A DNA stretch of 64,000 nucleotides from Tricholoma matsutake. Taxonomy: Eukaryota > Basidiomycota > Agaricomycetes > Agaricales > Tricholomataceae. The stretch is from positions 12,958,001-13,022,000 of the forward strand of contig AP026541.1 in NCBI GenBank assembly GCA_026075535.2, read 5' to 3'. Shown here piece by piece: positions 43,840 through 55,062 of the stretch. Under the pieces are notes generated by a model. The model was not told where the DNA came from and did not search any database. It was given only the letters and a program-made list of their open reading frames with translations. How positions within the stretch are numbered: position 1 is the first letter of the stretch; every line of letters starts with the position of its first letter. Made by a program: the position numbers and the translations under genes.

Positions 43840-44251
43840 TATAAGGGCAACCTCAGCCTCTAGCAAAGGGAAATCCAAAGTTAAAATTATACTACATAGT
43901 ACAGGGATTGGAGGCGCACCTAGCAAAGGGAAATCTGAAGAGAAAACTCTAAGGACCCCTTTGCCAGTGCCCAGTATATGTGAAGACTGCAAAAATCAAA
44001 TAATAAAAAAGGCAGAGATAGGCTGATCAAGGCCACCAAATGACATCATACCAAGGGGTAGATGTCGGAAGGGTACTCCATCTCTAGATATAAAACTGTC
44101 AACATGCACAAATGTGATAGAAAGGGAAATTAGTAATAAAATAAGGAAAAATCATAGAAAATGAAGAATAGAAGGAAATGAGGTGAGGAAAAATATAGGA
44201 CAAACATAAAAAATAGGAGAAACACATCGGGCACCCTCTAGTCCCCTTACA
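43840..44251 (-). repeat. 5' LTR of the Gypsy chromovirus (412 bp)
   Basis: Direct repeat of 32175-32537 but 49 bp longer, because of an extra segment at about 43880-43930 that partly repeats CCTAGCAAAGGGAAATC. On the minus strand it begins TGTAAGGGGACTAG. It is followed on the high side by the target duplication CACGT. Confidence 0.92.
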
Positions 44252-44299
44252 CACGTTGTGTTGGTGCACCTCTTCCTATGAAATTATGGGCTGGCCCTG

Positions 44300-47200
44300 A
44301 CATTAGTGTCCACCATCACTGGCTCAAGTAACATGATCAGCACATGCTCAGTGACAAGGTCGAGGTCTTAGTGTCAAACCATATCACTGACTCACCTTGT
44401 GTGATTGTTGCTGGTAAATTTGGTTGGTCATGGAACATGGTGGGCTGCTTTTCAGTTGTCAAACAGCCATAGATAATCACCTTCCAGCCCTTATACATTG
44501 ACAGCATTGACAGGCCCCCCATTATTACTACAGTCTTCATCTCATTGGCCTGTATTCCATACCAACTCAAGGGGGCCTACAAATGAGATTGCTCTATGTG
44601 CTTCATAAGACAGAAAGTCATAGAACTGTACATCTTTCAATTACTCTTTTCAAACTACAACTCTGGGTACATCCTGCATATACAAAGGAACATATCTGTG
44701 TCAACTACATCTACAGCCAGTGAGAATTTTTTTGTGAGGTCCTCTGGAGCAATATATGCACCACGTATGAATGACCAAGCAGGGACAAAAATAGCCTTTT
44801 GTCAGTGGTGTTTCTTGCAGGTGATGCAAGCCAAGATCTTTGTCCTTTTTCTGTGCTGGTGTTATCTCTTTGAATGGTTGGATTAGGGCCATGGGAATTG
44901 TAACTTCAGCTTCACCACTGGGTATGACTGCATCTTCACTTGCCTTCACTTGATAAGTGAAGACAAAAAGAAGTTTAGCAAAGTAAGGTTGAGAACCAGT
45001 ATCAATGAAGACACAATCAAATCATCCCTTGCCCTTCCAGAATGAGGGATTGCATCGTAAGAAATCGGTATGGGCCTGCCAATCAACTAGTGATTCAAAT
45101 GTAGCCTTTATAAATTGATGCTCTGTTATCTGATGCATAAATTTGTTAGCAGACTGTCAGGAACAAGGATGATTACAGCATACAAAAGCATCAGCTGGCA
45201 CTGATAATCCCTGAGCATTTTGAAGTTGTACAGGGCTGTCACTGCGACTGAGGATCTTGTTGAGTGACTTTTCAAAATGGCTTTGAAAGTGTAGGAAAGC
45301 TGGATTCTCTGAATGCATTTGTTCAATGTGATAAATGGAGGATTGCTTTTGGACAGCACCGAGATACACATTATTGCATGTATTTCTTGTTTGAGACCTA
45401 GGTTGAGCGTCCTCGGCATCATTATCATCTTCATTATCCTCATTGGCTGCCTTTGAAGCATCAATGTAGCTTCAAATAATAGCAGCTGTAAGTGACCAGT
45501 GTTCATTTTGCAGAGTCTAATATATTTGTAGCAAATATTTAGGTGGAAATGCTCCGATAAATGATTAAATCAACCTACCTGAGGTGCCACATCCTTGAAA
45601 TTTGTTTGTGACAGGTACCAAGTTTTGAGTGTACCATGCAGTTGTTCAAAAAGCTGGGTAGAAAAATTGCGAAGAACACCCTTTTGCTCAATGTCATCAA
45701 ATGCATGACTCTGAGCATGGAGCTTTGGAAAGTCAAAATTTTTATTGAGCCCATCCTTTTCAAGTTCATTTGCATGTTCCTATAAGTATAAGACAGTTAA
45801 CTGGACTTTTTGTTATAGAAGTAATTACTCACCTGAAGCAATTTTCCAAGTCTATCTACAGCCTTTCTACTGGCTGCAATTGTTTCATCTGTGTGAACCT
45901 CAAGAGCCTCCCACATGGTTAAATCAAGGTATGCTTGTAGACAGCAGAGAAGGTGGTATCCATGTGGGCTTTCTGTTTCTGTAAGAATATTGTGGCTTAC
46001 AAATATGAAGATCTACCAAGAGCTCAGGCTGAACTGAAATATCAACAAGACAAACCACAAACTTTTAATATGTCCCAAAATTTGTTTGCATCTGAGAAGT
46101 TGACATTCATAATTTTATCCTGAATTTTCAAGCCACTCCATGGTGGAAGTACTCTCATCCTGTAAATATAGAGATCTTGGATTGACCAATCAATAGCCAT
46201 GGTGTTATGTACTGGTCATCAACCTGTTGGCGTGCAGCTGAACCCAATTCTGATACAAATTCTTTCAGCTGTGGAAAAGAATGCTTTCCACCAAGACCAT
46301 GATCATTGGCATGCATTTCATCAAATGAGATTGCTCTGTGAGGATCAGAGAATTGGACATCCCAAAAGGCATTCTGTATCAAAGAAAGGACATGAATGAT
46401 AGATATCTCAACTTGAAGCAGAGAAAAATCATACCATAACAGGACGAAGGCTTTCTACCTTTACAATTTCACTTTGTCTACTAGCATTTGGCTCCTTCAA
46501 GGCTTTCAAAACAAGCATCTTTGATTGTTCTGCTGTCCATAATTGATATGTTTGCCATGTGTGTGATTGCTCAGATTTTGGAACAAGGCAGACTGGGCAG
46601 GGATAATTTCCATTGACACCACAAGTCAGTGCCATGACTGTACTAAAAGGAAAGTTTGAGTGAGATTACATTTCCAAAAACAAACTACTACATAATGTAC
46701 TGCTCCTCATAATCAGCTGCTAGAATAAAGACAAAGGGATGCACTCAACGCCATATACCATCTCCACACTGCATAAGATATCCTGTAACTGAATAGTGTG
46801 ATATGGTTTCAAGGAGAATTTCAAATGATTTGTGCCACACTGCTCGCTTGAAATCAACAACATCACTTTTATCAGACTCCTCCTCAGAAACCTGGAATAT
46901 GAATTAGTATTATGATAACATGAGACCAACAAGCTTACAATGGGTAACCATCCAACTATTTGTGTTGAGCCCAGCCCCTTCCCATTGCGAATGTGTTGGG
47001 GGAGATTACCAATCTGAGCCATTATGGGATAACCCTGGGTGGTGCCAAATGAAGATAGGCAAGTCTTATCAGCGTAGAGTGTGATGCACAGTGGCTTGCC
47101 ACCTTCAGGAAGTTGGCTCTGATTACATGTTATCATTGATTGTCCTCACAATGAATAAGAGACTGAAGTACAGACCTGCACATTCCACATACATTTTCCT

Positions 47201-47700
47201 GTCCATGACTCATGTACAAAATGAACCCATTTTTTACCATCAAACTTCTCAAGACACTGGCCATCCCACTCAAAATGTGGGGCAAGGAGAGGATCTTCTA
47301 TAACATTTCTAGCCCAGCCCATTAACGATCATGACCAAAAGTCAAACATCTGGGTGGTGTCTCGATATTCTGCCTTGACAACTTTCTTTTTGAACTAAAA
47401 CAGTGGAGAGAAAGATTCAGAATTTATCATACAGCATCTACATTACACATACAGGTGTTAATGGGTCAGAGGCCCCAATCCAGAGATTATTCAGCTCTTT
47501 ATGATTTTTTACTCTAAATGTTTCCTTGCATTCGATAAGTGTATGTATGACTTGAATGAGTTTGTTGACCTGGGTGTTGGACATGGCAGATTCAAGGATA
47601 ACCTCAGCAAATGAAAATTCACTCTCAGAACTGAAGGGTAGCCATGGGATAGTAGGAAGAGTGAGAGGAGGAGCCGGCTTGCCAAGGCCATACTCCTCGA
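44300..47700 (-). pseudogene. Plavaka-type transposase (CACTA-related), multi-exon, decayed
   Basis: Minus-strand segments in order: 47690-47330 (LPTIPWLPFSSESEFSFAEV, FGKK, WNVQV), then 47136-46720 (ITLYADKTCLSSFGTTQGYP, IGNLPQHIRNGKGLGSTQIV). Next is 46635-46429 (MALTCGVNGNYPCPVCLVPK, the zinc-like CPVC) and 46382-46155 (AFWDVQFSDPHRAISFDEMH). About 45770-45590 has DFPKLHAQSHAFDDIEQKGV and TWYLSQTNFKDVAPQ. These are strongly conserved blocks of Plavaka transposases of mushroom fungi. Introns separate the blocks. Stops such as the one within IWR-VHPFVF show decay. The C-terminal region (44337-45500) is less clear. The terminal repeats of the element were not found. Confidence 0.85.
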
Positions 47701-47829
47701 AAGCCTTGACTACAGCAGATCATCCAGATTTTGACAGCAAGCATTCAAATTTATCTAGTGAATGTTGCAGAAGCACTGAATGGTGAGCTAGATGGAATAT
47801 AAACATGGCTGGCTAATTGGTTGTCGAGT

Positions 47830-48490
47830 CTTACCTTCAACCCGACCTTGAGGAACGAGCTTCATGATATGTTAGCAATGAGAAGTATTATGTCAACGTC
47901 ATCAGAGTCCATCCAGTTCTGTGAGGTATTTGCCCAAACTGTGAACCAGAACTGAACAGCGGGAGGAGGACAGCCAGAACGAAGAACCAAACCGAGAACC
48001 AGACATGCAGAACCTCAAGGTTCAGGTTCAAAGTCAGTTCAAACTGAACAGAACCTGCAAATTTTTTCAGCTGTGTAGAACAGTGGGAAAGTGTGTAGGG
48101 AAGTTCACGAATGGGTTTCTCCCAAGAGTGAGCAGTGTTGGAGTTTAAATTCAGTGATGACCTACATTACTAGTCATTTCAGGATCTCCATCATATGCAT
48201 AGCCAGCACCCAACATTGTAGTGCTCTAGTACAATTTTGGCATTCTCCCATTCAATTTTCAAGTTCAACTCTCTGTTACTTTTATGAAACACTTTGTCTC
48301 TATCATCTCCCAGAGCCACATACTCACACCAGCCTCATCAGGGATTCAAGGTGCTTCAGCACTGTTTAATATAATTTATATTACTGATGTGTATATTCAA
48401 GACCCGAAAGTCTTATTGGGTGCCATAACTCTACAAATACACTGTAGGACATTCCTCCTGAGATACACTGCTGCCAGCTGAGTTGTACAT
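47830..48490. other. Interval without a recognised gene
   Basis: 47930-48070 holds repeated AGAACC/GGTTC motifs in both orientations (CAAGGTTCAGGTTCAAAG, CAAACTGAACAGAACC), akin to a small foldback end. 48080-48480 has only short ORFs. Confidence 0.45.
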
Positions 48491-49693
48491 TGATGATACT
48501 CAACTCAGGAAACCCACCAAAACAGCCGATGAGGCAACTGATGATATTTGCATGAGTCAGAGGAAGGGTGCAAGATGTTCTGTATGTTTGTGGTCCAACC
48601 TATGGGAAGACAACTAGTTGGTACTAGTCGTAAAGGTAGTTCTATAAGAGAGGAAGGTGTTTGGCATGATCCAATGGAGTATCGATTGATATCGAGGACG
48701 ATCGATGATATTGACGGCAAACGATTTTTATCATTGATGGTTGATGTGTGAATTCTGAGGACCTTTTGATAGATGGATAGTATACAAAGGCTATAGCCGG
48801 TGGCTAGGAAGTGTCAGGATGGTTACTAGTGCTAACGATGACAGGGTCAAAAGGGGATCGAGGATGAGGATGATCGCAGAGGTTTCTTGTCGATCAAGAA
48901 AACTCGTAGAAGCTTAGATTGTTTTAGAGGATATATTGGATTCTTAGAACTCTATACGAGGCAGTATGTGAAGATGATTTCTTGTCATTTCCAAGTAGAT
49001 ACTGCAGAGTTTTATATGTTTTAAAAGAAACTTCCTAAAATTGTATAAGAAACATGTGTAGAACATGAGGCAAAAGATATGAGTTAAGACATGAGGCCAA
49101 AAAGGAGACTGGAATCTGAACAAGAAAGAGATATATCATATGATGAAGGAGTAATAAAAGGTATAGAACTAAAAAGGGATTGTCCTTTGTGTATAAACCA
49201 CGCTAAGTCTTGCAATAATCCATCCAGCGGGTTCTGTATGCGATACGGACTTGGAATGAGGCTGATCTATTATCAGCAGGTTTAAGCATGAGTTGGAATA
49301 CTCCCTGGTGCATGGTATTCCACCACTTAGATAACAAATGTGGCGCCCGATGTTGCTCGTAGTTTCTCGATATTGATCAATAATGCTCAACGATGGTCGA
49401 CAATGGTTGATGATGTTCAATCGCAGTTGCAGTTTGCAGTTGTTCGAAGTTGATCGGGGATGTTCGATGTTTGTTCAGAGGGATCTTAGGGGCTTTCGAG
49501 GTAGTCCTAAGGTTGTGCAATGTGGTTTCTCAGTATGATTGATGTCGCTGGTGATGTTTTGACGCAGTCGATATGACATCGCGATTGATAGACTGGGTCG
49601 CCCTGCGTCTGGGACATCGTAGGAGTTAGCCAATGTGATTAGAATGTGGTTGAAATGGTGAATTGGCCTTTGAGCCGAGGAGACAACCTATCA
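48491..49693 (+). repeat. Solo LTR (1.2 kb), copy 1
   Basis: Begins TGATGATACTCAAC and ends GACAACCTATCA. It is flanked by ACAT on both sides (48487-48490 and 49694-49697), a 4-bp (possibly 5-bp, ACATT) duplication. A similar 1.2-kb sequence lies at 60122-61303 in the same orientation. No retrotransposon genes adjoin it, so it reads as a solo LTR. Strand is arbitrary. Confidence 0.75.
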
Positions 49694-51480
49694 ACATTTT
49701 CTTCCATTATTGATTATCCATACCATGTCCCGTTAACAGCATCCATGGTCATACCTTAGATCTTAGACTCAATGCACCTGTAGGGTCCAGATCAAACACC
49801 TCCCATTCCTGCCTCTCAAAATCTGCTCTGTTATATCCCACAAAATTATCCATCTCCAACCTATGTTCCACCTTCTGGTTCACCATCCTTCTCACCAATA
49901 TTCTACCCTCCTGTGACATAATTGGTCTCTCAAACCCCTCTCTCCACAAGCTCAGAGCATCATCCCTCCATCTCTATGGCCATGGCCCAGCTTACATGGC
50001 TCTACACCCTCAATTCATCCAGTAGCATGTGGGCACTACAATGGGTTTTTCATTGTCAGGAGAGGGTGTGGACATTGAGCAGGGAGTGATCAAGCACACA
50101 TGGCAACAGTAGGGGCAAATCATTGCAGTTGAAATGTATGCATAGTGTACAACATCTATGTTCCTCCTCACTCCCTCATTACTTCTGTAGTGCCAATGCC
50201 CCTCGCATGCCTCATCCTCCTCCACTGGCAGTACCTCATTGTCTTGTCTGGCGATCAGAAGACAAGTAGAGTGCTCATGCCTGATACTCATATACACCTT
50301 GCCTCATCCCCATCCCCATCCCACCCCAGCCTCCACTGGCATGTCCCACACCAACACACCACCTTGCACTCTTCCTATTCATCTGCTCTTAATGTGAAGG
50401 TGATGCAGATATGAAGACAATGGGAGTGGAGAGAGGGCCAGCCTCAAACACATGCTGCGACAGTAGGGGCTGATTGTGCAGGAGACACATACATACACAC
50501 AACGTTCAACATCCATGTGCATCCTCACTCCCTCTTCACTTCTCCCATGCCTACACCCCTCGCAATCCTCATCCTCCTCTGGGCAGTCAAGAGACAAGCT
50601 GAGCCTATGCTGCCATCTCTGGAGGCTCCCCATGCCTGATACACTTATACCCCCTACTTCATCCCCATCCCTATCCTGCCTTTACCTCCACTGGCATGTC
50701 CATCCTCCCTACACCAATGCACCCCCTTGTACTCTGCACATTCATCTGCTCCTGGTGCGAAGATGATATGGATATGAAAATGCCAGCAGGTGTACCTTCC
50801 TTTTCCTCCTCTGCGGAACATGACTGCCCATCCTCTCTTCAAGAAGCACTACCCTGCATCCTCAGGAGTGTGGGCAGTGGAAGGAGATGGGATGGAGTGG
50901 AGAGTGGAATCAGGGGGATATGGAGGAGGTTGTGAAAGGGTTGAGGGAGCTCAAGGGATGGTGATGACAGCTTTGTGTATAGATTAGATCCTTTTTTTTC
51001 TCTCTGATTTTTCATGTGTGTTCTGTATAAGTAGATGGTTTGTAGGGACTTGATGTTGTATTGATTATCCACCCTGTGTTCAAAGTAGTGCATCATATCT
51101 ATCGTAGAACTTAGCTAATTTGGACAGGCTGTAAATTATCATCATGCATTAAATGACACATCAGCGAGATGGAATGACAGAGGTAGGATGTAGCATGGGT
51201 CACACCATGGGTAAAATGTCACACACCACACCCACACCTGCCAACATCACACCCATTCTAACACTGCAACCGTGGTGACAGGTTTTTACCATGGTCTGTC
51301 ATGAAACACCACAGGTGCAACACCATGTATATACACCATGGTTTTGACTCTGTTTTTGCCTTCTATTTGATGTTCTAGATTGCTAACCATAGTGCATTTG
51401 TATTGTATAACCCTTGTATAGCTTAACTACAATCTGTATACAATACCTAAGCTTAATTTTGTATTATTGAATAAGGCCTG
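49694..51480. other. Low-complexity interval with a diverged ~365-bp tandem duplication
   Basis: Two tandem copies lie at about 50050-50412 and 50413-50785. Both contain GGCAACAGTAGGGGC-like, CCTCACTCCCTC, CATCCTCCTC, CATGCCTGATAC and CCACTGGCATGTCC blocks in the same order. 51180-51370 has CACCATGGGT-rich sequence. No gene is supported. Confidence 0.55.
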
Positions 51481-51499
51481 GGAGCAATACAAGCATTGA

Positions 51500-52800
51500 G
51501 GAAATTTATTGAGCTAACTAACCTCCTCGCACAAGGGAGGAGCCACTAAAATAATTAATGGTAGAAATAAAAAAAACCTCCCCCACAAAAGCGTGAGGGA
51601 GGGGCCCTGTCTCTCGTCCCTGTCATCCCTGTCCCTGTTATCCCTGGTGCCCCATCCATTAGCACCCCCTCACAGCAGTGGTGGTGGTGGTTCCCTGCCC
51701 TCTGCTCCTGGTTGTTCACCTTGGCTCGTTTTTCCTTGCCATTCACTGCTTGTCCCACTTCGATCATCATTGTTGCCATCCCTGTCCTCTCTGTCATCAT
51801 CATCTTGCCCCTGCCCTGGTCCTGGTTGCATTTCCCTCCGCTGTTCATTGTTCATCCCACTTTGAGAGTTGTCGTTGTCATCCCTGTCCTCCACATTGTT
51901 GTTGTCGTCCCTGTCATCCCCATTGTCATTGTCATCCCTGCCCTGTGCTTGGCCTGGTAGTCATTGTCCTAGTCATTCTTGTGGTCCTTATTGCCCTTGT
52001 GGTCCTTGCCATTTTAGCAAACAAGCATCCTCTCCCCCTCCCCATTGCTCCCTGTTTCCACCCCACAAGCAGTTGCTTGCAGCAGTGGTTGGGCCATGGC
52101 GGTGGCAGCGGTGTGGTCCTCCTTGTTGTTGTTGTTGTCCTGCCTGTCCTTGCTGTTGGGTCATCCTTTGTTGGCATCAGGTCAATGGGGTGGTGGGCTG
52201 GTTCTCGCCCTTGACCCTGCCCTCTTCACCCTGATGGTTGTCCTCATCATTGTCCTCCCCATCCTTGTTGTCAGTCTCCCTCTCCCTCTCAGTCTCCATC
52301 TCCATCCCCGTTGTCGTCCACTGTGGTGGTGGTGGTGGCAGCAGTCATTGTCATCCCCTCACCGTCATTGTGGTCTCCTTGCAGTTGCTCCTCGTAGCTC
52401 CATGCTCTGGGTCGTGCTTGTCAGGCCCTGGTCATTCCCTGGTCGCTGTTTGGTTTCCACTTTGTCCTTTTGTCATCATTGTGCTCATTTGTCCTCCCTG
52501 TTGGAGGTCGTCTTTCCTGGTCCTTTGTTCTTCCCATTGTTTCTGTTGTTGTTGTCCTCTCCATCATCATTGCCCTCCATCTTCATGAGGTGGCACCTGG
52601 TCCACCCTGCAAGCAGTTGCTTGCAGCAGTGGTGGCAGGTGTTGGGTTCACAGTTTCATCCCAGGGTGTTGGTGGAGATGGAGATGCCCCTCTGCAGTCT
52701 CCTATGCCTAGACGAGATCCTCACATCCCGTTTGGATGGGGAGGAGGGTGGCATTCTGTGGCTATTGTCAAACTAAAAACACAATAATCTAGAAGAAAAA
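51500..52800 (-). mobile_element. Partial inverted copy of the tRNA-like/hairpin TIR family (copy 3)
   Basis: Two hairpins of the ladder type (51522-51543, 51577-51604) are followed by pyrimidine-rich CCTGTCATCCCTGTCC sequence, the complement of 5200-5740. Two GAGCAGCTGCTC-type modules (52058-52088, 52602-52632) follow. 52700-52800 resembles 61500-61600. TIRs and tRNA-like parts are missing. Confidence 0.6.
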
Positions 52801-53380
52801 AACATTTTGTTAGTTTATTTGAAGAGAAAGAAACAAAAAATTACATAGTTTACATGAGGGCGGTGTTATCGAGTGTGTTGAAGAGTTGTAACAGTGTTGA
52901 TTGAGTTCAATCACCATTGTCATCACATTCCCATGGCCTCAGTTTCTAGATATCAAATTGAAAGCATTGTAAACTAATGAAGATTGGCATGCATAAACTA
53001 AGTAAAATTATAAGTTACTGGCCAGCTGGTCCCAACTTGGCACTACCCATGAAAACCTGCAACACCATGTGGATGGGTATGGTATGATGCAGGTTCAGAA
53101 TTTCAGGCACCATACCCGTACCTGTGTACCCCGTGACCTAAACACCACAGGTTTACCCGCACCTGTGCTATTCCCTAGACAGAGGTAGTCAAATGCCTGG
53201 GGTGGTACATGAAGAGAACTTCAGAGCCTGAGTATGTGCAGTTCTGTCTCTGCAAACCTGAACCCATTGGACCTTGGAGGATTTTCGAGGACCTGCTATC
53301 TCAGGCTGTTGCATCCCGACCAAATTTAACATATGGAGCAATTGTTACCTTGGGCAACATGGCACCTCTGACAGAGATGA
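52801..53380. other. Interval without a recognised gene
   Basis: AT-rich then 53040-53170 with ACCATACCCGTACCTG/CAGGTTTACCCGCACCTG motifs, similar to those around 51200-51350 and 58910-59000. These may be ends of a small hAT-like element. Confidence 0.4.
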
Positions 53381-53650
53381 CTAGTGTTGCCATTGGTGCA
53401 GCTCGGAGCCATGAGCCGTTGAGCCGAGCCACGCCAGTAAATCAGCTGCCAGCTATATCTGGCTCAGCACTCAGATTGGGTGGCTCAGAGCAGCTCAGAG
53501 TGGCTAAGCCATCCAAAAATAGCATGCATGAGCTGGCTTTCAACTCACACTTTCTATTGCATCTGGCCGCTTCTCCTGCACTGCCTCCCCTTCCTTCTCT
53601 TTATCCACTCTATCTTACACTCTTTTTCTTTGTTTTCTAGTACTATCTAG
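53380..53650. repeat. Dispersed GGCTCAGAGC-rich repeat, copy 1
   Basis: The complement recurs at about 61810-62105: CTAGTGTTGCCAT, GGAGCCATGA, GGCTCAGAG..GTGGCT and CTGGCCGCTTCTCCTGC blocks come in the same order. It is stop-poor (part of a 143-codon ORF) but has no domain. Confidence 0.65.
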
Positions 53651-53899
53651 TATGTGAAACTCTTGTAATACCAAGTAAGCATGTTTTGACTTTCTTATCT
53701 TTGTGATCGGCTGATTCTTATCTCTACTAGATAGATCTCTGCATATCTCCATAATGTCTCTGCCTGGTATCGCGCAAGACTCTTCTCCAAAAGGTCAATG
53801 ACAACACTGTCTATGTTTGTGGCATCCATGCATGTATTTCATCAAACTTTTATCTTGGTTTTGGTTTGAAACCTGCAATATTGTAGCTGTAACTACCAT

Positions 53900-54800
53900 C
53901 ACCGCATTTGTTACCAGTGGAACCAACTACCTGTTCCTACCATCACCGCCCCACCCTTCCATCAAACCCAGCTCCCACCACTCCCATGCCCATGCATGCA
54001 CTAGCAAGAGCTGGAAATAGCCCCAAATGACAATCTTGGACAGCACATGGGTGCAAATGGCAGCAACTGTCATTTGCACTGCTGGTACGGGTTATTTTGT
54101 TTTGTTTCATGTATTTATATACTAACTAAGTGTTTTTCTTCTTTCTGTAGGGTATAAACTATTGCTAATGATGGGGGCTGACACTACACAACCCACAAAT
54201 GCCCATTTCCCTGTGCAAACGGGATGTCAGGCCTTCAGAATGGACAGGAGATGGAGAAGGGGCACAGGTGATGGTTGAGGGGTACCAGGAGATCTGTGAA
54301 GTGGGATGCCCACTAGGTAAGCACCTATTGACACCCCAACTGACAACATCACTGACAGCTGTGGAAGGATGAAGTGATGATGTACCAAATGCTCACACAC
54401 ATGCACATGCACATGCACATGCATTGACAACAGCTAGCTGACTACGATTATGGACAACACACCACCCACATCCAGCTCCTCAAGCAACTGCTCAAGGGGT
54501 GGATTGTGGGAGGAATGCTGAGCATGGATGATGATGACTGTGATGACCATGAGGAGCACCACCACCCCGCTGCTGTAAGTGTCTGCTTGCAGGGTGGGTG
54601 GAGGGAGCTTTCGATGACAACCATGGATGACACGCCACCTGAATCCATGCCCTTGAGCAACTGCTTGAGGGGTGGATTGTGGGAGGAACACTGACCATGG
54701 ATGACAACAACCATGACAACAGCACCCGCACCTGCAGCAGGGGCTTCTCATTGCATGGTGGTGGGGACACGAGGTGGGGGATCCAGGGTGGAGGATGTGA
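53900..54800 (+). mobile_element. Partial copy of the tRNA-like/hairpin TIR family (copy 4)
   Basis: An intron-like stretch at about 54088-54150 (GTACGG, CTAAC, pyrimidine tract, TGTAG) parallels 4752-4810. Two palindromic modules follow (about 54472-54513, 54650-54675) with CCTCAAGCAACTGCTCAAGG and CTTGAGCAACTGCTTGAGGG. Their surroundings form a diverged direct duplication of about 170 bp. Confidence 0.55.
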
Positions 54801-55062
54801 TCTTCTGCTCCTACCTCCAATCCTATCGCTCAATGTGTACTCTTATCACCCAATCCCCACCGTATGACAAGAACAACTGGGCTCCATGGAAGTCTTGTTT
54901 ACTTATGTAGTTTGGATTGTATCACTGTATTAATAGGCTATTGTTATCAATACTTCTGTTTTTAGCCCATATGAACTGTCACATAAGAGAAGCAGGTCCA
55001 TACTCTGGTTTCTTTTCTCCTCCCATCTTCCTCATTCTCTCTCTTGCCCTCCATTTCTTATC

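Larger units (their letters stand above)
32175..44251 (-). mobile_element. Full-length Ty3/Gypsy chromovirus with two nested insertions
   Basis: The outer limits are two LTRs (32175-32537 and 43840-44251), flanked by a perfect 5-bp target duplication CACGT (32170-32174 and 44252-44256). The genes run on the minus strand: gag, protease, RT, RNase H, integrase, chromodomain. Removing the MULE (36960-42340) and the foldback element (42950-43786) leaves an element of about 5.8 kb, normal for the family. The pol frame carries several shifts, so the copy is inactive. Confidence 0.93.

Noticed and set aside
51555..52787. Several hydrophobic 80-240-codon ORFs (Leu/Val/Ser-rich)
   Set aside because: Pyrimidine-rich low-complexity sequence, the complement of similar sequence in copy 1; overlapping frames on the same strand.
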